From Flavobacterium sp. HSC-61S13 (GTDB lineage Bacteria > Bacteroidota > Bacteroidia > Flavobacteriales > Flavobacteriaceae), in the NCBI RefSeq assembly GCF_024171535.1, contig NZ_JALJZV010000006.1:62001-126000 (forward strand): a stretch of 64,000 bases of DNA, in the 5' to 3' direction. The notes under the pieces were generated by a model that searched no databases, was not told where the DNA came from, and saw only the letters and a program-made list of their open reading frames with translations. Within the stretch, counting starts at the first letter, position 1. Each line of letters opens with the position of its first letter. Both the position numbers and the translations under genes were made by a program. Shown one piece after another: positions 1-8,079 of the stretch.

Positions 1-138
1 GTATTCATACAATTCAAATCCATCGGCATGTTCTATCGAATTTTGAACCGACGTGGTTTTTTGAACCACTTCCTTTTGCTTGCAACTAATTGCTACAAAC
101 AAAAACATGATAAACAATCCCGGAACTATTTTTTTCAT
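1..138 (-). CDS. Lipoprotein 5' end, probable ABC-transporter substrate-binding protein (partial)
   Basis: Only the first 46 codons lie in the window; the gene continues past the left edge. The start ATG is at 138-136. The N-terminus is a lipoprotein signal (MKKIVPGLFIMFLFVAISC) with the lipidated cysteine at residue 19. The following stretch, ending GFELYEY, resembles the start of the mature part of flavobacterial iron-complex/cobalamin-type periplasmic binding proteins, where a short motif precedes the first beta-strand. It is divergent from the YncE-like lipoprotein gene, an arrangement recalled from flavobacterial metal-chelate or cobalamin uptake loci. Lipoprotein status is clear from the sequence; the transport role is inference from a very short fragment. 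Confidence 0.6.
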   Translation of the reverse strand, partial: MKKIVPGLFIMFLFVAISCKQKEVVQKTTSVQNSIEHADGFELYEY

Positions 139-436
139 TGGTGATGATTTTTACAAATGTAGGTTTATTTTACGAAAATATAAATCCTGATTCATAGAGT
201 TTGTATCTTTGCAAACTTGGATTTTGGGTTTATAATTTTCTAAAAGACTTCCAAAAGGGCCACTTTTGAAATTAAAAAAACAAAATTGATGATTATCAGT
301 AAAAAAAAGGGAAGAAAACTTGTTATTTTAATAATTCAGTATAATTTTGAAAAAACAAAATAATGTTTATATTTTGTTAAAGCGAAATATATCGTCAACG
401 ACTCAATATTGATTCAACACAAAACCAATTTATAAA
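139..436. promoter_or_regulatory. Divergent intergenic region with a short inverted repeat
   Basis: This 298-bp gap separates two divergently transcribed lipoprotein genes and should hold both promoters. A TACATTTG box (complement of 154-161) sits just upstream of the minus-strand gene and fits the -7 element, but no TTG was found at the right distance. An imperfect inverted repeat with arms CAAAAG (252-257) and CTTTTG (263-268) could be an operator. No conserved cobalamin riboswitch core was recognised. Confidence 0.3.
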
Positions 437-1456
437 ATGAAAAAAATAATTCTTTTAGCACTTTCTGTTACCTTTTTTATTTCATGTAGCAAATCGGATG
501 ATCCATTTGTAGGAGAAATCAAGAAAAACAATTACAGCAATACCGTCTTAATGTTAAATGAAGGTAATTTCGGTTTATCAAACTCCAGTATATATATCGT
601 AAGCAATACCCTTACCAATCAAAAGCACGATGCCTATACCAAAGATGAATCCGTATTAGGAGATGTTGCTCAAAGTATGGGTTTTTTAAATGATAAAGCC
701 TTTATCGTTGTCAATAATTCGAATAAAGTTGAAGTCGTTAATCGTTATACTTTCGAATCATTAGGTACTATCACTGAAAAAATTGCACAACCTCGTTATG
801 TTGCTTTTGCTTCAGGTAAAGCTTATGTAAGCAATGCTGCTAGTCAATCTATCACAATATACAGTTCAGATACTTATGAATTTATCAAAGAAATCAAATT
901 AAATGGTCCTGTGGAGCGTATTATCTCTGAAAACAACAAAATATATGTTCAGAAAGCAGCTTACAGTGTAGGTAATGAAATTGTGATCATCAATACGAGC
1001 TCAGACGAAATTTCCAAAACCATTAAAGTTAATGATGCACTACAAGACATCGTTTCTAATACGGGATTTGTATATGCTATCAGCAGTATCCCTACTCGTA
1101 CGAATTATTATAAAATCAATGCCGAAGTGGATACGGTTATGACTACATTCACATCTACTAAAGTCGTAAATGGTCAAAAATTAAGAGTTGATCAAAACAA
1201 ACTTTACTATGTATCAAATAATGATATCTACTCGTGGGAACCTCTAGCTACGACCGTTGATTACAAACCTATGTTTTCTATCAAAGGATCTGGATATGGT
1301 TTTCTTTATGCGTTTGACGTTATTGACGGACGTATATTTACAGCTGATGCATTGGATTTCAAATCAAAAAGTGCAGTTGCTGTATATAATTTAAAAGGAG
1401 AAAAAATAACAGAATTTGAAGGAGGAATTGCTACTTCAAGTTTTTATAAAAACTAA
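437..1456 (+). CDS. YncE-like beta-propeller surface lipoprotein (DUF5074-type)
   Basis: A 339-residue exported lipoprotein. The signal peptide ends at the lipobox FISC with lipidated Cys17, followed by SKSDD, an acidic stretch like the Bacteroidota lipoprotein export signal for surface exposure. The rest consists of repeated beta-rich blades with motifs such as YVSN and YIVSN, typical of YncE/DUF5074 seven-bladed propellers. These proteins are commonly encoded beside TonB-dependent receptors and ABC binding proteins for cobalamin or metal chelates, and the divergent neighbour fits that. Substrate is not evident from sequence. A strong terminator follows directly. Confidence 0.75.
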   Translation: MKKIILLALSVTFFISCSKSDDPFVGEIKKNNYSNTVLMLNEGNFGLSNSSIYIVSNTLTNQKHDAYTKDESVLGDVAQSMGFLNDKAFIVVNNSNKVEVVNRYTFESLGTITEKIAQPRYVAFASGKAYVSNAASQSITIYSSDTYEFIKEIKLNGPVERIISENNKIYVQKAAYSVGNEIVIINTSSDEISKTIKVNDALQDIVSNTGFVYAISSIPTRTNYYKINAEVDTVMTTFTSTKVVNGQKLRVDQNKLYYVSNNDIYSWEPLATTVDYKPMFSIKGSGYGFLYAFDVIDGRIFTADALDFKSKSAVAVYNLKGEKITEFEGGIATSSFYKN

Positions 1457-1476
1457 TTTCATTCGATTCCTATAAG

Positions 1477-1509
1477 AAAATGCTTTCCAAATATGGAAAG
1501 CATTTTTTT
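1477..1509 (+). terminator. Rho-independent terminator after the YncE-like gene
   Basis: A 12-bp perfect stem (1477-1488 with 1495-1506), a 6-nt loop and a T-run at 1503-1509. Confidence 0.85.
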
Positions 1510-1589
1510 ATGGCAAAGAATTTGATTATATTTAAGTAAAGTAAGATCTAAACAGGTTTTTAAACAGCAATTAAAACTAAAAAAGTATT

Positions 1590-1844
1590 TTGACAACACA
1601 TAAAAACACAAAATCCTCGAAGAAAAACCTGATGATTATCGGTATTGCCTTGCTTTTCTTAATTCCTATTGGTCTGTCATACGTGTCTTTGAAGAAAAGC
1701 AAAGAACAAAAAATACAACAAGAAAACAGTATCCTTGTAGCCGATCCGGAAACTACGGTTGAAACGGAAAAAGCATTGCAGTTATTATCGACACAAATAA
1801 ACAAAGGATTAGATTCTATTAAAAACAACTATGATGAAAAATAA
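1590..1844 (+). CDS. Small single-pass membrane protein upstream of DUF4252 gene
   Basis: An 84-residue protein with a TTG start; no ATG lies in frame upstream of the transmembrane helix. Residues 13-32 form one hydrophobic helix, giving an N-in, short cytoplasmic, long periplasmic topology. The C-terminal half (ETEKALQLLSTQINKGLDSI) resembles the tail of flavobacterial anti-sigma-like proteins usually encoded between an ECF sigma gene and DUF4252 genes. Its last codons overlap the DUF4252 gene by 14 bp, so the two are co-translated. No sigma factor gene precedes it here. The anti-sigma relationship is inference from context and one short similarity. Confidence 0.6.
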   Translation: MTTHKNTKSSKKNLMIIGIALLFLIPIGLSYVSLKKSKEQKIQQENSILVADPETTVETEKALQLLSTQINKGLDSIKNNYDEK

Positions 1845-2367
1845 TTACAAAAATATTTTAGGAATTTTGGGACTCTCCTTGATGAGCTACTCTGCTTTAG
1901 CTCAAACGGAGTTCAATAAATTTGAAGATCTGGATAACGTTAGCACCATCAGTGTGAACAAGAAAATGTTTGATATGATGTCTAATGTAAAAATTGACAC
2001 TTCAAACAAAGAAAACCAAGCGTATCTCAACCTGATAAAAAAATTAGAAACCCTTAAGGTATACTCAACAAAGAATTCAGCCTTAAGCAGTGAAATGAAA
2101 ACAGCGGCCGAAAACTTTGTCACTGCCAAAACTTTTGACAATCTAATGACTGTTACAGATAAAGGAGCCAAGGTAAAAATCTATGTTAACCCAGGCGCAA
2201 CTGCTAGCAATATCAAACAACTTTTGATGTTCTCAGATGGATCAGGACAAACTGAAACCGTGATACTGATGCTGACAGGTAATTTTAGCTTGGATGAAAT
2301 TTCGGCAATTACCGATAAGATGAACCTACCAGGAGGATCAGCCTTAAAAAAAGCTTCCAATCAATAA
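1831..2367 (+). CDS. DUF4252 domain-containing exported protein
   Basis: A 178-residue protein with a signal peptide ending SYSALAQ, likely cleaved near residue 25. The mature part matches the DUF4252 pattern: an N-terminal helix-rich block around MFDMMSNV, a central KTFDNLMTVTDKGAKVKIYV strand region, and a C-terminal LTGNFSLDEISAITDKMN segment. DUF4252 proteins are periplasmic, of unknown function, and usually sit downstream of ECF sigma and anti-sigma genes. It overlaps the small membrane gene upstream and ends at a terminator, so the two form a minimal operon. Confidence 0.85.
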   Translation: MMKNNYKNILGILGLSLMSYSALAQTEFNKFEDLDNVSTISVNKKMFDMMSNVKIDTSNKENQAYLNLIKKLETLKVYSTKNSALSSEMKTAAENFVTAKTFDNLMTVTDKGAKVKIYVNPGATASNIKQLLMFSDGSGQTETVILMLTGNFSLDEISAITDKMNLPGGSALKKASNQ

Positions 2368-2371
2368 AAAT

Positions 2372-2397
2372 AAAAACTCCCATATAGGGAGTTTTTT
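2372..2397 (+). terminator. Terminator after DUF4252 operon
   Basis: Stem AAAACTCCC / GGGAGTTTT around a 5-nt loop (2382-2386), with a T-run to 2397. Confidence 0.8.
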
Positions 2398-2417
2398 ATG
2401 TCTTATATCTATTTTTT

Positions 2418-2460
2418 AATACGTTTACTTGCTTTTTTAGTGCTGCTGGTAAAACGTATT
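2418..2460. repeat. 9-bp inverted repeat in intergenic DNA
   Basis: AATACGTTT at 2418-2426 is the exact reverse complement of AAACGTATT at 2452-2460, leaving a 25-nt loop. No T-run follows, so it is not a standard terminator. Function unknown. Confidence 0.4.
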
Positions 2461-2521
2461 TGATGATTTCAATTAAAAATGAACACTGGCTTTCCAGAGC
2501 ATTATGATCTATGCGTCAAAC

Positions 2522-3004
2522 TTATTGTATTCTTTTATAAGTAAGTGTGTAAAAATCTTTCTCTTTCAACTCCGGGATTCTTCCTTCTACTCCATCATCG
2601 TAATAAAAACCCTGAATAACAAGTTTGGATGCTGTCAACTCTTTTATATAGTATTTGATGACAGAATCTGATCCTATAGTTGCACCATCTCCTTTACTTA
2701 TAGTAGTCATCACATTATCAACAATTTCATAATTTACAGTACTGATTTCAACTTCACTACAATCCTTGCCTCCAAAAGAAGATTCTACAAAAACTAAATC
2801 CGATTTAAATTCGACAAAGGTTTTAGCAGCACATGGTTCTTCTATTAAAATTTTAGATATATCGCTGTTTTCAGCATCGTTGTAATCTACCAACAACCAT
2901 TTTCCAACAATTGCCTCTTGATAGGTCAGTATAGTAGCACTATCATCACTACCGCAAGATGTTAGAAATGCAAATCCTAAAAAAAGAAATAAAATTTTTC
3001 TCAT
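2522..3004 (-). CDS. Lipocalin-like lipoprotein
   Basis: A 160-residue lipoprotein: the signal ends FLTSC with Cys17, followed by GSDDS. The opening EAIVGKWLLVDY is the characteristic first strand (GKW) of lipocalin-like domains common in Bacteroidota lipoproteins, and the remaining sequence reads as an antiparallel beta-barrel ending YTLTYKRI. Such proteins are small periplasmic or surface beta-barrels with unknown ligands. It is monocistronic and convergent with the DUF4252 operon. Confidence 0.75.
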   Translation of the reverse strand: MRKILFLFLGFAFLTSCGSDDSATILTYQEAIVGKWLLVDYNDAENSDISKILIEEPCAAKTFVEFKSDLVFVESSFGGKDCSEVEISTVNYEIVDNVMTTISKGDGATIGSDSVIKYYIKELTASKLVIQGFYYDDGVEGRIPELKEKDFYTLTYKRIQ

Positions 3005-3200
3005 AATTTATTGTTTTTTTGAATAAATGGCAAAATTAGCGCTTATCTCTTCAAAAACAAATAAAAAATTACATTATTTTTAACATTAAGAATAGGAATG
3101 CATAAAAAATTAAATTTGTATATGTTTTACCATACACGAAATCACATAGCAGTTTATAAACTAGAACCAATTTGAGATTCGTTATATATTCGCACTTATT

Positions 3201-3560
3201 TTAAGTTTTACCCGCCTTACCTAAAAGCGTTTTTAAATGAGGTGCAAAGTCCAATCCCCATTGGTTAACAGCTTGCACTATAGGCAATGCCTCCCTACCT
3301 ATCGAAGTAATTGCATATTCTACTTTTGGTGGTACTTCGGGATATATCTGTTTTGACACGATACCGTGAAATTCCAATTGTTTTAACTGCTCGTGTAAAA
3401 CTCGCTTGGTTATATCCGGTATAGCTTCCATCAAATCCTTTGGTCTGCTAATTCCTTTACTAATTTCCTGTAGTATGCAAAATTTCCATTTTGAAAGGAT
3501 CACCTCCAAGGCAATTCCCGTTCCACACTCAAAATCTAAGGGTATTTTTCGCTGATACAT
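3201..3560 (-). CDS. HxlR-family winged-helix transcriptional regulator
   Basis: A 119-residue protein starting at the ATG at 3560 (MYQRKIPLDFECG). A longer frame extends upstream to 3620, but the ATG is preceded by GAAAG at Shine-Dalgarno distance and the family normally starts here. HxlR hallmarks are present: CGTGIALEVILSKWKFCILQ near the N-terminus, the recognition region RVLHEQLKQLEFHGIVSK and the wing PPKVEYAITSIG. It is divergent from a flavin-dependent NAD(P)H oxidoreductase, the classic arrangement in which an HxlR protein senses electrophiles, often through a cysteine, and controls the neighbouring reductase. The regulatory target is inference from position. Confidence 0.9.
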   Translation of the reverse strand: MYQRKIPLDFECGTGIALEVILSKWKFCILQEISKGISRPKDLMEAIPDITKRVLHEQLKQLEFHGIVSKQIYPEVPPKVEYAITSIGREALPIVQAVNQWGLDFAPHLKTLLGKAGKT

Positions 3561-3676
3561 AACACTTTCATTTGCGTAAAAATACAAATAATTGACTAAG
3601 TCTATGGACAAAATTACCATTACCTAATGATTTTGATTGTGCTGAATTTATCACTTAGATAGAATTTTATCCCTTA

Positions 3677-3707
3677 TTGTACAGCAACATAGAGTCCCGT
3701 AATTTTG
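3677..3707 (+). promoter_or_regulatory. Promoter for the NAD(P)H oxidoreductase gene
   Basis: TTG at 3677-3679, 20-bp spacer, TAATTTTG at 3700-3707: a full match to the Bacteroidota -33/-7 consensus, 19 bp before the start codon. It lies in the divergent gap where the HxlR regulator would bind. Confidence 0.7.
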
Positions 3708-3726
3708 TAATATAAATAAAATACTT

Positions 3727-4257
3727 ATGAAAAAACTGGTCATTGTCACCCATCCTCAAATTGAAAAATCACTGGTTAACAGTCGTTGGATTATGGAATT
3801 GCAAAAATATCCCGATAAATTTACTGTACATGCTTTATACGACAAATATCCCGACGGAAAAATAAATGTTGAATCCGAGCAAAAACTAGTCGAAGCACAC
3901 GATATAATTATTTTCCAATATCCTTTGTACTGGTTTAATTGCCCTCCGCTATTAAAACAATGGCTTGATGAAGTATTATTACACGGTTGGGCATACGGTT
4001 CCACTGGTGACAAGATGCAGAACAAAAAAATAGCCCTAGCCATAACAGCCGGCATTAAAGAAATTGATTATCGCATAGATGGCTTATACGCAGGGACCAT
4101 AAAACAGCTCTGCTTACCCTTTCAAATGACAGCACAATACATAGGTGCCGAATTAGTCGATATCTTTTGTTGGTATGATGTAGAACACGAACCGACGCCA
4201 GAAGTTGTAGAAGAAAGCGCTCAAGCCTACATTAAATATGCGCTTTCCCTTTCTTAA
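3727..4257 (+). CDS. Flavodoxin-fold NAD(P)H oxidoreductase (quinone reductase family)
   Basis: A 176-residue cytosolic FMN/FAD enzyme of the KefF/MdaB/NQO family. The flavin-binding N-terminus is KKLVIVTHPQIEKS. The family signature PLYWFNCPPLLKQWLD, which contacts the isoalloxazine, is followed by HGWAYG. Members reduce quinones or electrophiles by two electrons with NAD(P)H. It is divergent from an HxlR repressor, consistent with an electrophile-inducible detoxification pair. The exact substrate cannot be told from sequence. Confidence 0.9.
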   Translation: MKKLVIVTHPQIEKSLVNSRWIMELQKYPDKFTVHALYDKYPDGKINVESEQKLVEAHDIIIFQYPLYWFNCPPLLKQWLDEVLLHGWAYGSTGDKMQNKKIALAITAGIKEIDYRIDGLYAGTIKQLCLPFQMTAQYIGAELVDIFCWYDVEHEPTPEVVEESAQAYIKYALSLS

Positions 4258-4393
4258 ATGCAGACTTATTTCAGCCTTTGATACGTTGTGCAAATAGATT
4301 CAAAAGCGCAAAAAATAATATGCTAAAAAAGACTTTAAAATCCATTAAAATACCGAAATTTGTTAGGCTATAACTGCTGTAAAAAAAAATTAT

Positions 4394-4810
4394 ATGGTAT
4401 TATCACTACTCAATGCACTGGTATTTGCTTTTTTGGGCCTACTCCATATTTATTGGGTGTTAGGCGGTACGTGGGGCATGATTGCCGCCGTACCTACTGA
4501 TGAGAAAGGGAAAGAACTATTTAAACCCAGTAAATTGGGCACTTTAATTGTCGCTTTAGGACTATTTCTATTTGGGTGTATTAATCTACTGTATACGGAA
4601 TGGATTACCTTAGATCTTAAACTGATTTATTTAAAATACGGTATTTTGATCATTGCTCTGATTTTTGGTCTACGCAGTATCGGAGATTTCCGCTATGTGG
4701 GATTTAGCAAACGCTATAAATCATCGCTCTTTGCACAGTTGGACAGCAAATACTTTAGTCCTTTATGTTTATTACTGGCTCTATCACATCTTGCACTGTA
4801 TTTATTTTAA
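4394..4810 (+). CDS. DUF3995 membrane protein
   Basis: A 138-residue integral membrane protein with about four predicted transmembrane helices (residues 3-25, 48-65, 75-95 and 118-137). The first helix contains HIYWVLGGTWG, followed by IAAVPT, both typical of DUF3995. Family function is unknown. It follows the oxidoreductase by 136 bp and may be read with it, and it ends at a strong bidirectional terminator. Confidence 0.85.
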   Translation: MVLSLLNALVFAFLGLLHIYWVLGGTWGMIAAVPTDEKGKELFKPSKLGTLIVALGLFLFGCINLLYTEWITLDLKLIYLKYGILIIALIFGLRSIGDFRYVGFSKRYKSSLFAQLDSKYFSPLCLLLALSHLALYLF

Positions 4811-4845
4811 GACGTTTTTCGTGATTAAACACCTAAAAACAATAT

Positions 4846-4880
4846 AAAAAAAGGATTCCTGTTTTAGGAATCCTTTTTTT
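4846..4880. terminator. Bidirectional terminator
   Basis: A 15-bp perfect stem (4846-4860 with 4866-4880) and a 5-nt loop, with A and T tracts on the two sides, between convergent genes. Confidence 0.9.
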
Positions 4881-4917
4881 ATATATTTAAGACTTATCTA
4901 AAGATAATAAAGACTTA

Positions 4918-5967
4918 TTAAATTCCTAAAAACTTAAATGGTTCTGCCACTTTAAATTCTTTATTGGTTTTTCCATTATAGGTTTTGTAATCATCTAAAC
5001 TCAATTTCATCACTTTTCCTTTTGTACTCAAATCAAAATCTTTAAGATCTACCCAAAACGTATTTGGCGTTAATACCGTTTCAAAATAGTAAACTAAATT
5101 CTTTTGATCGGAAACCGAGCGCCAACGGGTTGAAGAAATATTGGGTTCTTGTTCCGACGAAATTCCGAAGGGTACCGAACAATTGCGGATGACACTAAAT
5201 ACGCTGGCAATAGCATGGCGAACATTATCCGTTTGAGGTATCGCATTGATATAATAAGATGCCCGCACAAAACGATCAGCAGCTCTATTGGTCCCCGGCA
5301 ACATAATGGTTCCAGGAATTCCTTTCCAATAACTATTCAGAGCCAATTGTTCCTCAAATACTGGAGAATTGGTCATTACCGTATAAGACGCATCATGATG
5401 AATCATCAATTTACCGTTGATGTATTCAAAAATAGCATTATCACCTTGAGCATCGGAAATTGACAAGTGCAAAGTTGTAAACTTTTGAGTACCCGGTATG
5501 TAATCACTAACAACCACAAAAGGTTCCTTTTCTAAATGTTTAACAGCCTCGCCTACTGTAGCAAAATTATCCAACACATACTGCGCCCAGGTCGCAATTG
5601 AAATTCCCTTCTCGCTTCCTTTGCCGTCGAATTTAGGATATTTTGATTCTACTAACCATAAAATATTCGCTACTAATCCCTTTTCATTCATACCATCGGC
5701 TGTAGCAATATCCCAAGCTGTACTAATAACACTACCATACTTAGACTGCCATTTTACAGAATTAGGACCTACTTCTCCACTGCGTTGCATGCCGCGTGGA
5801 AACACCCATAGATTAGCTTGGATATCGTCTTTCCAATCCATAGATCGCGCCGTGATTACCGTTCCATTAGGCCCCTTATAGACCACTCGTGTACAAGCGT
5901 ATGAACTGTTCCAAAATCCGACAATCGTAAAAATTAAAAACAGTAAAAAAGGTGTAGCTTTTCTCAT
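4918..5967 (-). CDS. Secreted choloylglycine hydrolase / penicillin V acylase-type Ntn amidase
   Basis: A 349-residue linear-amide C-N hydrolase. The start is taken at the ATG at 5967 because a normal signal peptide follows it; the frame is open upstream to 6036. The signal ends SSYA and the next residue is Cys25. Numbered from the cleavage site, Cys25, Arg41 and Asp44 fit the catalytic spacing of bile-salt hydrolases (Cys2, Arg18, Asp21), and VMTNSP supplies the later active-site Asn. Signal cleavage would therefore expose the N-terminal nucleophile directly. It is likely periplasmic; substrates could be bile salts, penicillin V, N-acyl homoserine lactones or other acyl amides. It is monocistronic. 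Confidence 0.9.
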   Translation of the reverse strand: MRKATPFLLFLIFTIVGFWNSSYACTRVVYKGPNGTVITARSMDWKDDIQANLWVFPRGMQRSGEVGPNSVKWQSKYGSVISTAWDIATADGMNEKGLVANILWLVESKYPKFDGKGSEKGISIATWAQYVLDNFATVGEAVKHLEKEPFVVVSDYIPGTQKFTTLHLSISDAQGDNAIFEYINGKLMIHHDASYTVMTNSPVFEEQLALNSYWKGIPGTIMLPGTNRAADRFVRASYYINAIPQTDNVRHAIASVFSVIRNCSVPFGISSEQEPNISSTRWRSVSDQKNLVYYFETVLTPNTFWVDLKDFDLSTKGKVMKLSLDDYKTYNGKTNKEFKVAEPFKFLGI

Positions 5968-6230
5968 TTGTGTAGTATTTGTTATTGTTATAGTAAATAT
6001 ACTGATAATTAACGTTGAAACACAAGTAAAAAACACCCTTTTAGTTAATTTTTATTAAACTAAATTAAGTAGTTCTATAAAAAACAAATAAATTTTAAAA
6101 GATGCTAGCTGTTAAAAATCAAACCATTACTAAGGCAGTTAGGATAATTTAAAAATCAACAAATAAGAACCGTCATGCAAATGGCTGTGAATTTCGTACT
6201 TTTATCCGTTAATACTTAACGAACAATAGG

Positions 6231-6932
6231 ATGACTTTGATTGCTATCATCGAAAACTTCTCGCCTAAGACCTGGATTATTTTTAGTCTGATTTCCAATA
6301 TAGCCCTTTTTTCATTATCTATCTGCTTGTATCTTTTTATCGACAAAAGCTGTCGTAAAGATAAGTTGCAACAGAATGATCACCCCATTAGCCGTCCCGA
6401 CATCTACCTGAGCATACTAACCGTACTTCTCAATAGTCTGCTGATGTTGTTGGCTGTTTATCTGTGGAAACAAGGTTTTCTAAGCTGGAAAACCGACGAT
6501 TCTTTAGTTACAATTACCCTAGAAACGTTGGCGATAATATTTATCATGGATTTTCTGATGTACGTTTTCCACTATGTGGCGCATACGCCTTTTATCTATA
6601 AATTACTGCATCAAAAACACCACGAACACAACAGCACTAATTATCTAAGTCTTTTTGTACTGCATCCGTTTGAAACGGTCGGTTTTGGACTGATGATGAT
6701 TATGGTGTTTGCCAGTTATAACTTCTCTGTATATGCACTATCACTATATATCACGATAAATCTGATCTGGGGAACCTTAGGTCATTTGAATCGCGAATTT
6801 TTTCCCAAGTGGGCCGACTACTGTTTTTTGGGAACTACAAAATTTCACAACCAACATCATTTGCACGAACAGCGCAATTTTGGATTTTACAGCTCGATAT
6901 GGGATCGACTTTTCGGAACCTACAAAAACTGA
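6231..6932 (+). CDS. Sterol desaturase / fatty acid hydroxylase family membrane protein
   Basis: A 233-residue integral membrane di-iron enzyme. Predicted transmembrane helices occupy about residues 15-37, 55-77, 95-115 and 140-185. The histidine-box motifs that bind the di-iron centre are present: HYVAH, HQKHHEHN and a C-terminal HNQHHLH, followed by the conserved ending NFGFYSSIWDRLFGTY. The family hydroxylates or desaturates sterols, carotenoids, fatty acids or sphingolipid bases. The substrate cannot be assigned; sphingolipid or carotenoid modification would be plausible in this lineage. Confidence 0.9.
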   Translation: MTLIAIIENFSPKTWIIFSLISNIALFSLSICLYLFIDKSCRKDKLQQNDHPISRPDIYLSILTVLLNSLLMLLAVYLWKQGFLSWKTDDSLVTITLETLAIIFIMDFLMYVFHYVAHTPFIYKLLHQKHHEHNSTNYLSLFVLHPFETVGFGLMMIMVFASYNFSVYALSLYITINLIWGTLGHLNREFFPKWADYCFLGTTKFHNQHHLHEQRNFGFYSSIWDRLFGTYKN

Positions 6933-7135
6933 TTTTACATGTATAGTAGCCCATATGGCAACATTAGAAAAGTGCGTGTACTCTAAAAGCTTATTAATAA
7001 GGATCTCTTCGATTAATTGATCAATCGATTGTCTTTTTGATATCGTTAAAAGGAACGTTTCTAAATTGAAAAGCGATGGAGTGGTACTGACATTATTATT
7101 CTATTTTTGTCGCAAACAAAGTAAACTCAAACAAC

Positions 7136-7360
7136 ATGTCAAAAACAAAACTTACCATAAACAACAACGGTTCGGTAAAAATCGAAGGCGATTTTGAAAT
7201 CGTAGATAGAAATGGAGATACTTATGGATTACAGGGCAGAACTGTACTTTCAATTTGTCGATGTGGACTTTCTAAAAACAAACCCTTTTGCGACGGGGCT
7301 CACAACGGTCATTTTGAGCATGAAGCGATTGCGTTTGATCTTCCTCCGAAAAAAGTATAA
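7136..7360 (+). CDS. CDGSH iron-sulfur domain protein
   Basis: A 74-residue protein consisting essentially of one CDGSH (zf-CDGSH) domain. The [2Fe-2S] ligands appear as CRC near residues 41-43, then CDGAH, giving the expected C-x-C-(x)-C-x3-H set with the KPFCDG core. These small proteins bind a redox-active, pH-labile 2Fe-2S cluster; bacterial roles are poorly defined. Its promoter may use the TATTTTTG box at 7102-7109. A terminator follows at once. Confidence 0.9.
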   Translation: MSKTKLTINNNGSVKIEGDFEIVDRNGDTYGLQGRTVLSICRCGLSKNKPFCDGAHNGHFEHEAIAFDLPPKKV

Positions 7361-7384
7361 GTGTATTTTTTAAATATACAGATT

Positions 7385-7438
7385 AGTGCTAAAGAACTTC
7401 ATTGGTTTTTCCAAAATAGTTCTTTAGTACTTTTTTTT
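7385..7438 (+). terminator. Terminator after CDGSH gene
   Basis: 14-bp stem with one mismatch or wobble (7385-7398 with 7418-7431), 19-nt loop and an eight-T run. Confidence 0.8.
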
Positions 7439-7498
7439 GAAAATATTACACTTATTATAACTCAATTTAGAGTTTGAGAGGCAACTAATTTTTCTAGC

Positions 7499-7547
7499 AT
7501 AGAGTAGCCACTATTTTTTGCACAAACACTACTTTTAGGATTGACCC
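7499..7547 (+). repeat. 49-bp direct repeat, left copy, flanking the SatD cassette
   Basis: This stretch matches 8902-8950 at 45 of 49 positions, including an uninterrupted 22-bp core ACTATTTTTTGCACAAACAC plus TA. Mismatches are at 7504, 7509, 7532 and 7543. It lies between the CDGSH terminator and the 3' end of the membrane-protein gene. Nothing else was recognised in the gap 7439-7686. Confidence 0.85.
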
Positions 7548-7686
7548 TTTTATACATAACGTCTTTCGATTCCGCTGCTATTGTACGGATCACTTTCAAT
7601 TATGAGCATTTAAAAAACACTAGATTATGCTTGACATCAATATCTACAATTTACAATTTTTATTTTAAAGGTTTTTTAGAGTGTTT

Positions 7687-8079
7687 TCAGAAAAGGTGCA
7701 TTGTTTTTTGAAAAATATACACATACATCACCGATATAAATATGGAACTTAGATTACCTATCAAAAAATAGTCGTTCTGAATCTTATCATCTGGAGACTT
7801 TAATCTTGTTCCGATTTTCAGCGCTCCAAATACAATAAGGATAGGAGCTACCCCGATTGCTAGACATATTGCAATAATAAGTCTTTCCATAACCCCCTTG
7901 AAAGTCGAAATGTTCAGCCTTAATAGAGTTTTACTATAATCTTTTGTTTCCGTATCAGAAATCTTCTCCTTTAGATTCTCTTCAGTAAACTTCTCTTTTA
8001 GATACTTGAACCAGGTTATATTAATCAATATCTCACCTATTAAAAAGATTAACATAAATACCACATATTTACATATCAT
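7687..8079 (-). CDS. Small multi-pass membrane protein paired with SatD
   Basis: A 130-residue protein with about three hydrophobic helices: residues 3-22, 63-88 and 107-126, separated by a charged segment (residues 25-55). The C-terminal half, with MERLIIAICLAIG, a GALKIGTRLK segment and NDYFLIGNLSS, resembles the membrane tail of DUF3307-type proteins commonly encoded next to SatD genes in Bacteroidota. The DUF3307 N-terminal half seems absent. It overlaps the satD-like gene by 4 bp (ATGA), so the two are translationally coupled. Function unknown; a membrane effector or partner of SatD is inference. No terminator was seen after it. Confidence 0.7.
   Translation of the reverse strand: MICKYVVFMLIFLIGEILINITWFKYLKEKFTEENLKEKISDTETKDYSKTLLRLNISTFKGVMERLIIAICLAIGVAPILIVFGALKIGTRLKSPDDKIQNDYFLIGNLSSIFISVMYVYIFQKTMHLF

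Noticed and set aside
139..436. Cobalamin riboswitch upstream of the YncE-like gene
   Set aside because: A GCCACT word occurs near 259, but the B12-box and the other conserved segments of the riboswitch are not recognisable.
1577..1828. Minus-strand frame opposite the small membrane protein gene
   Set aside because: It is antisense to a gene coupled to DUF4252, lacks a start context and has no recognisable features.
7499..7547. Direct repeat as a tRNA-derived attachment site
   Set aside because: The repeat shares no sequence with the tRNA 3' ends nearby, and there is no integrase.
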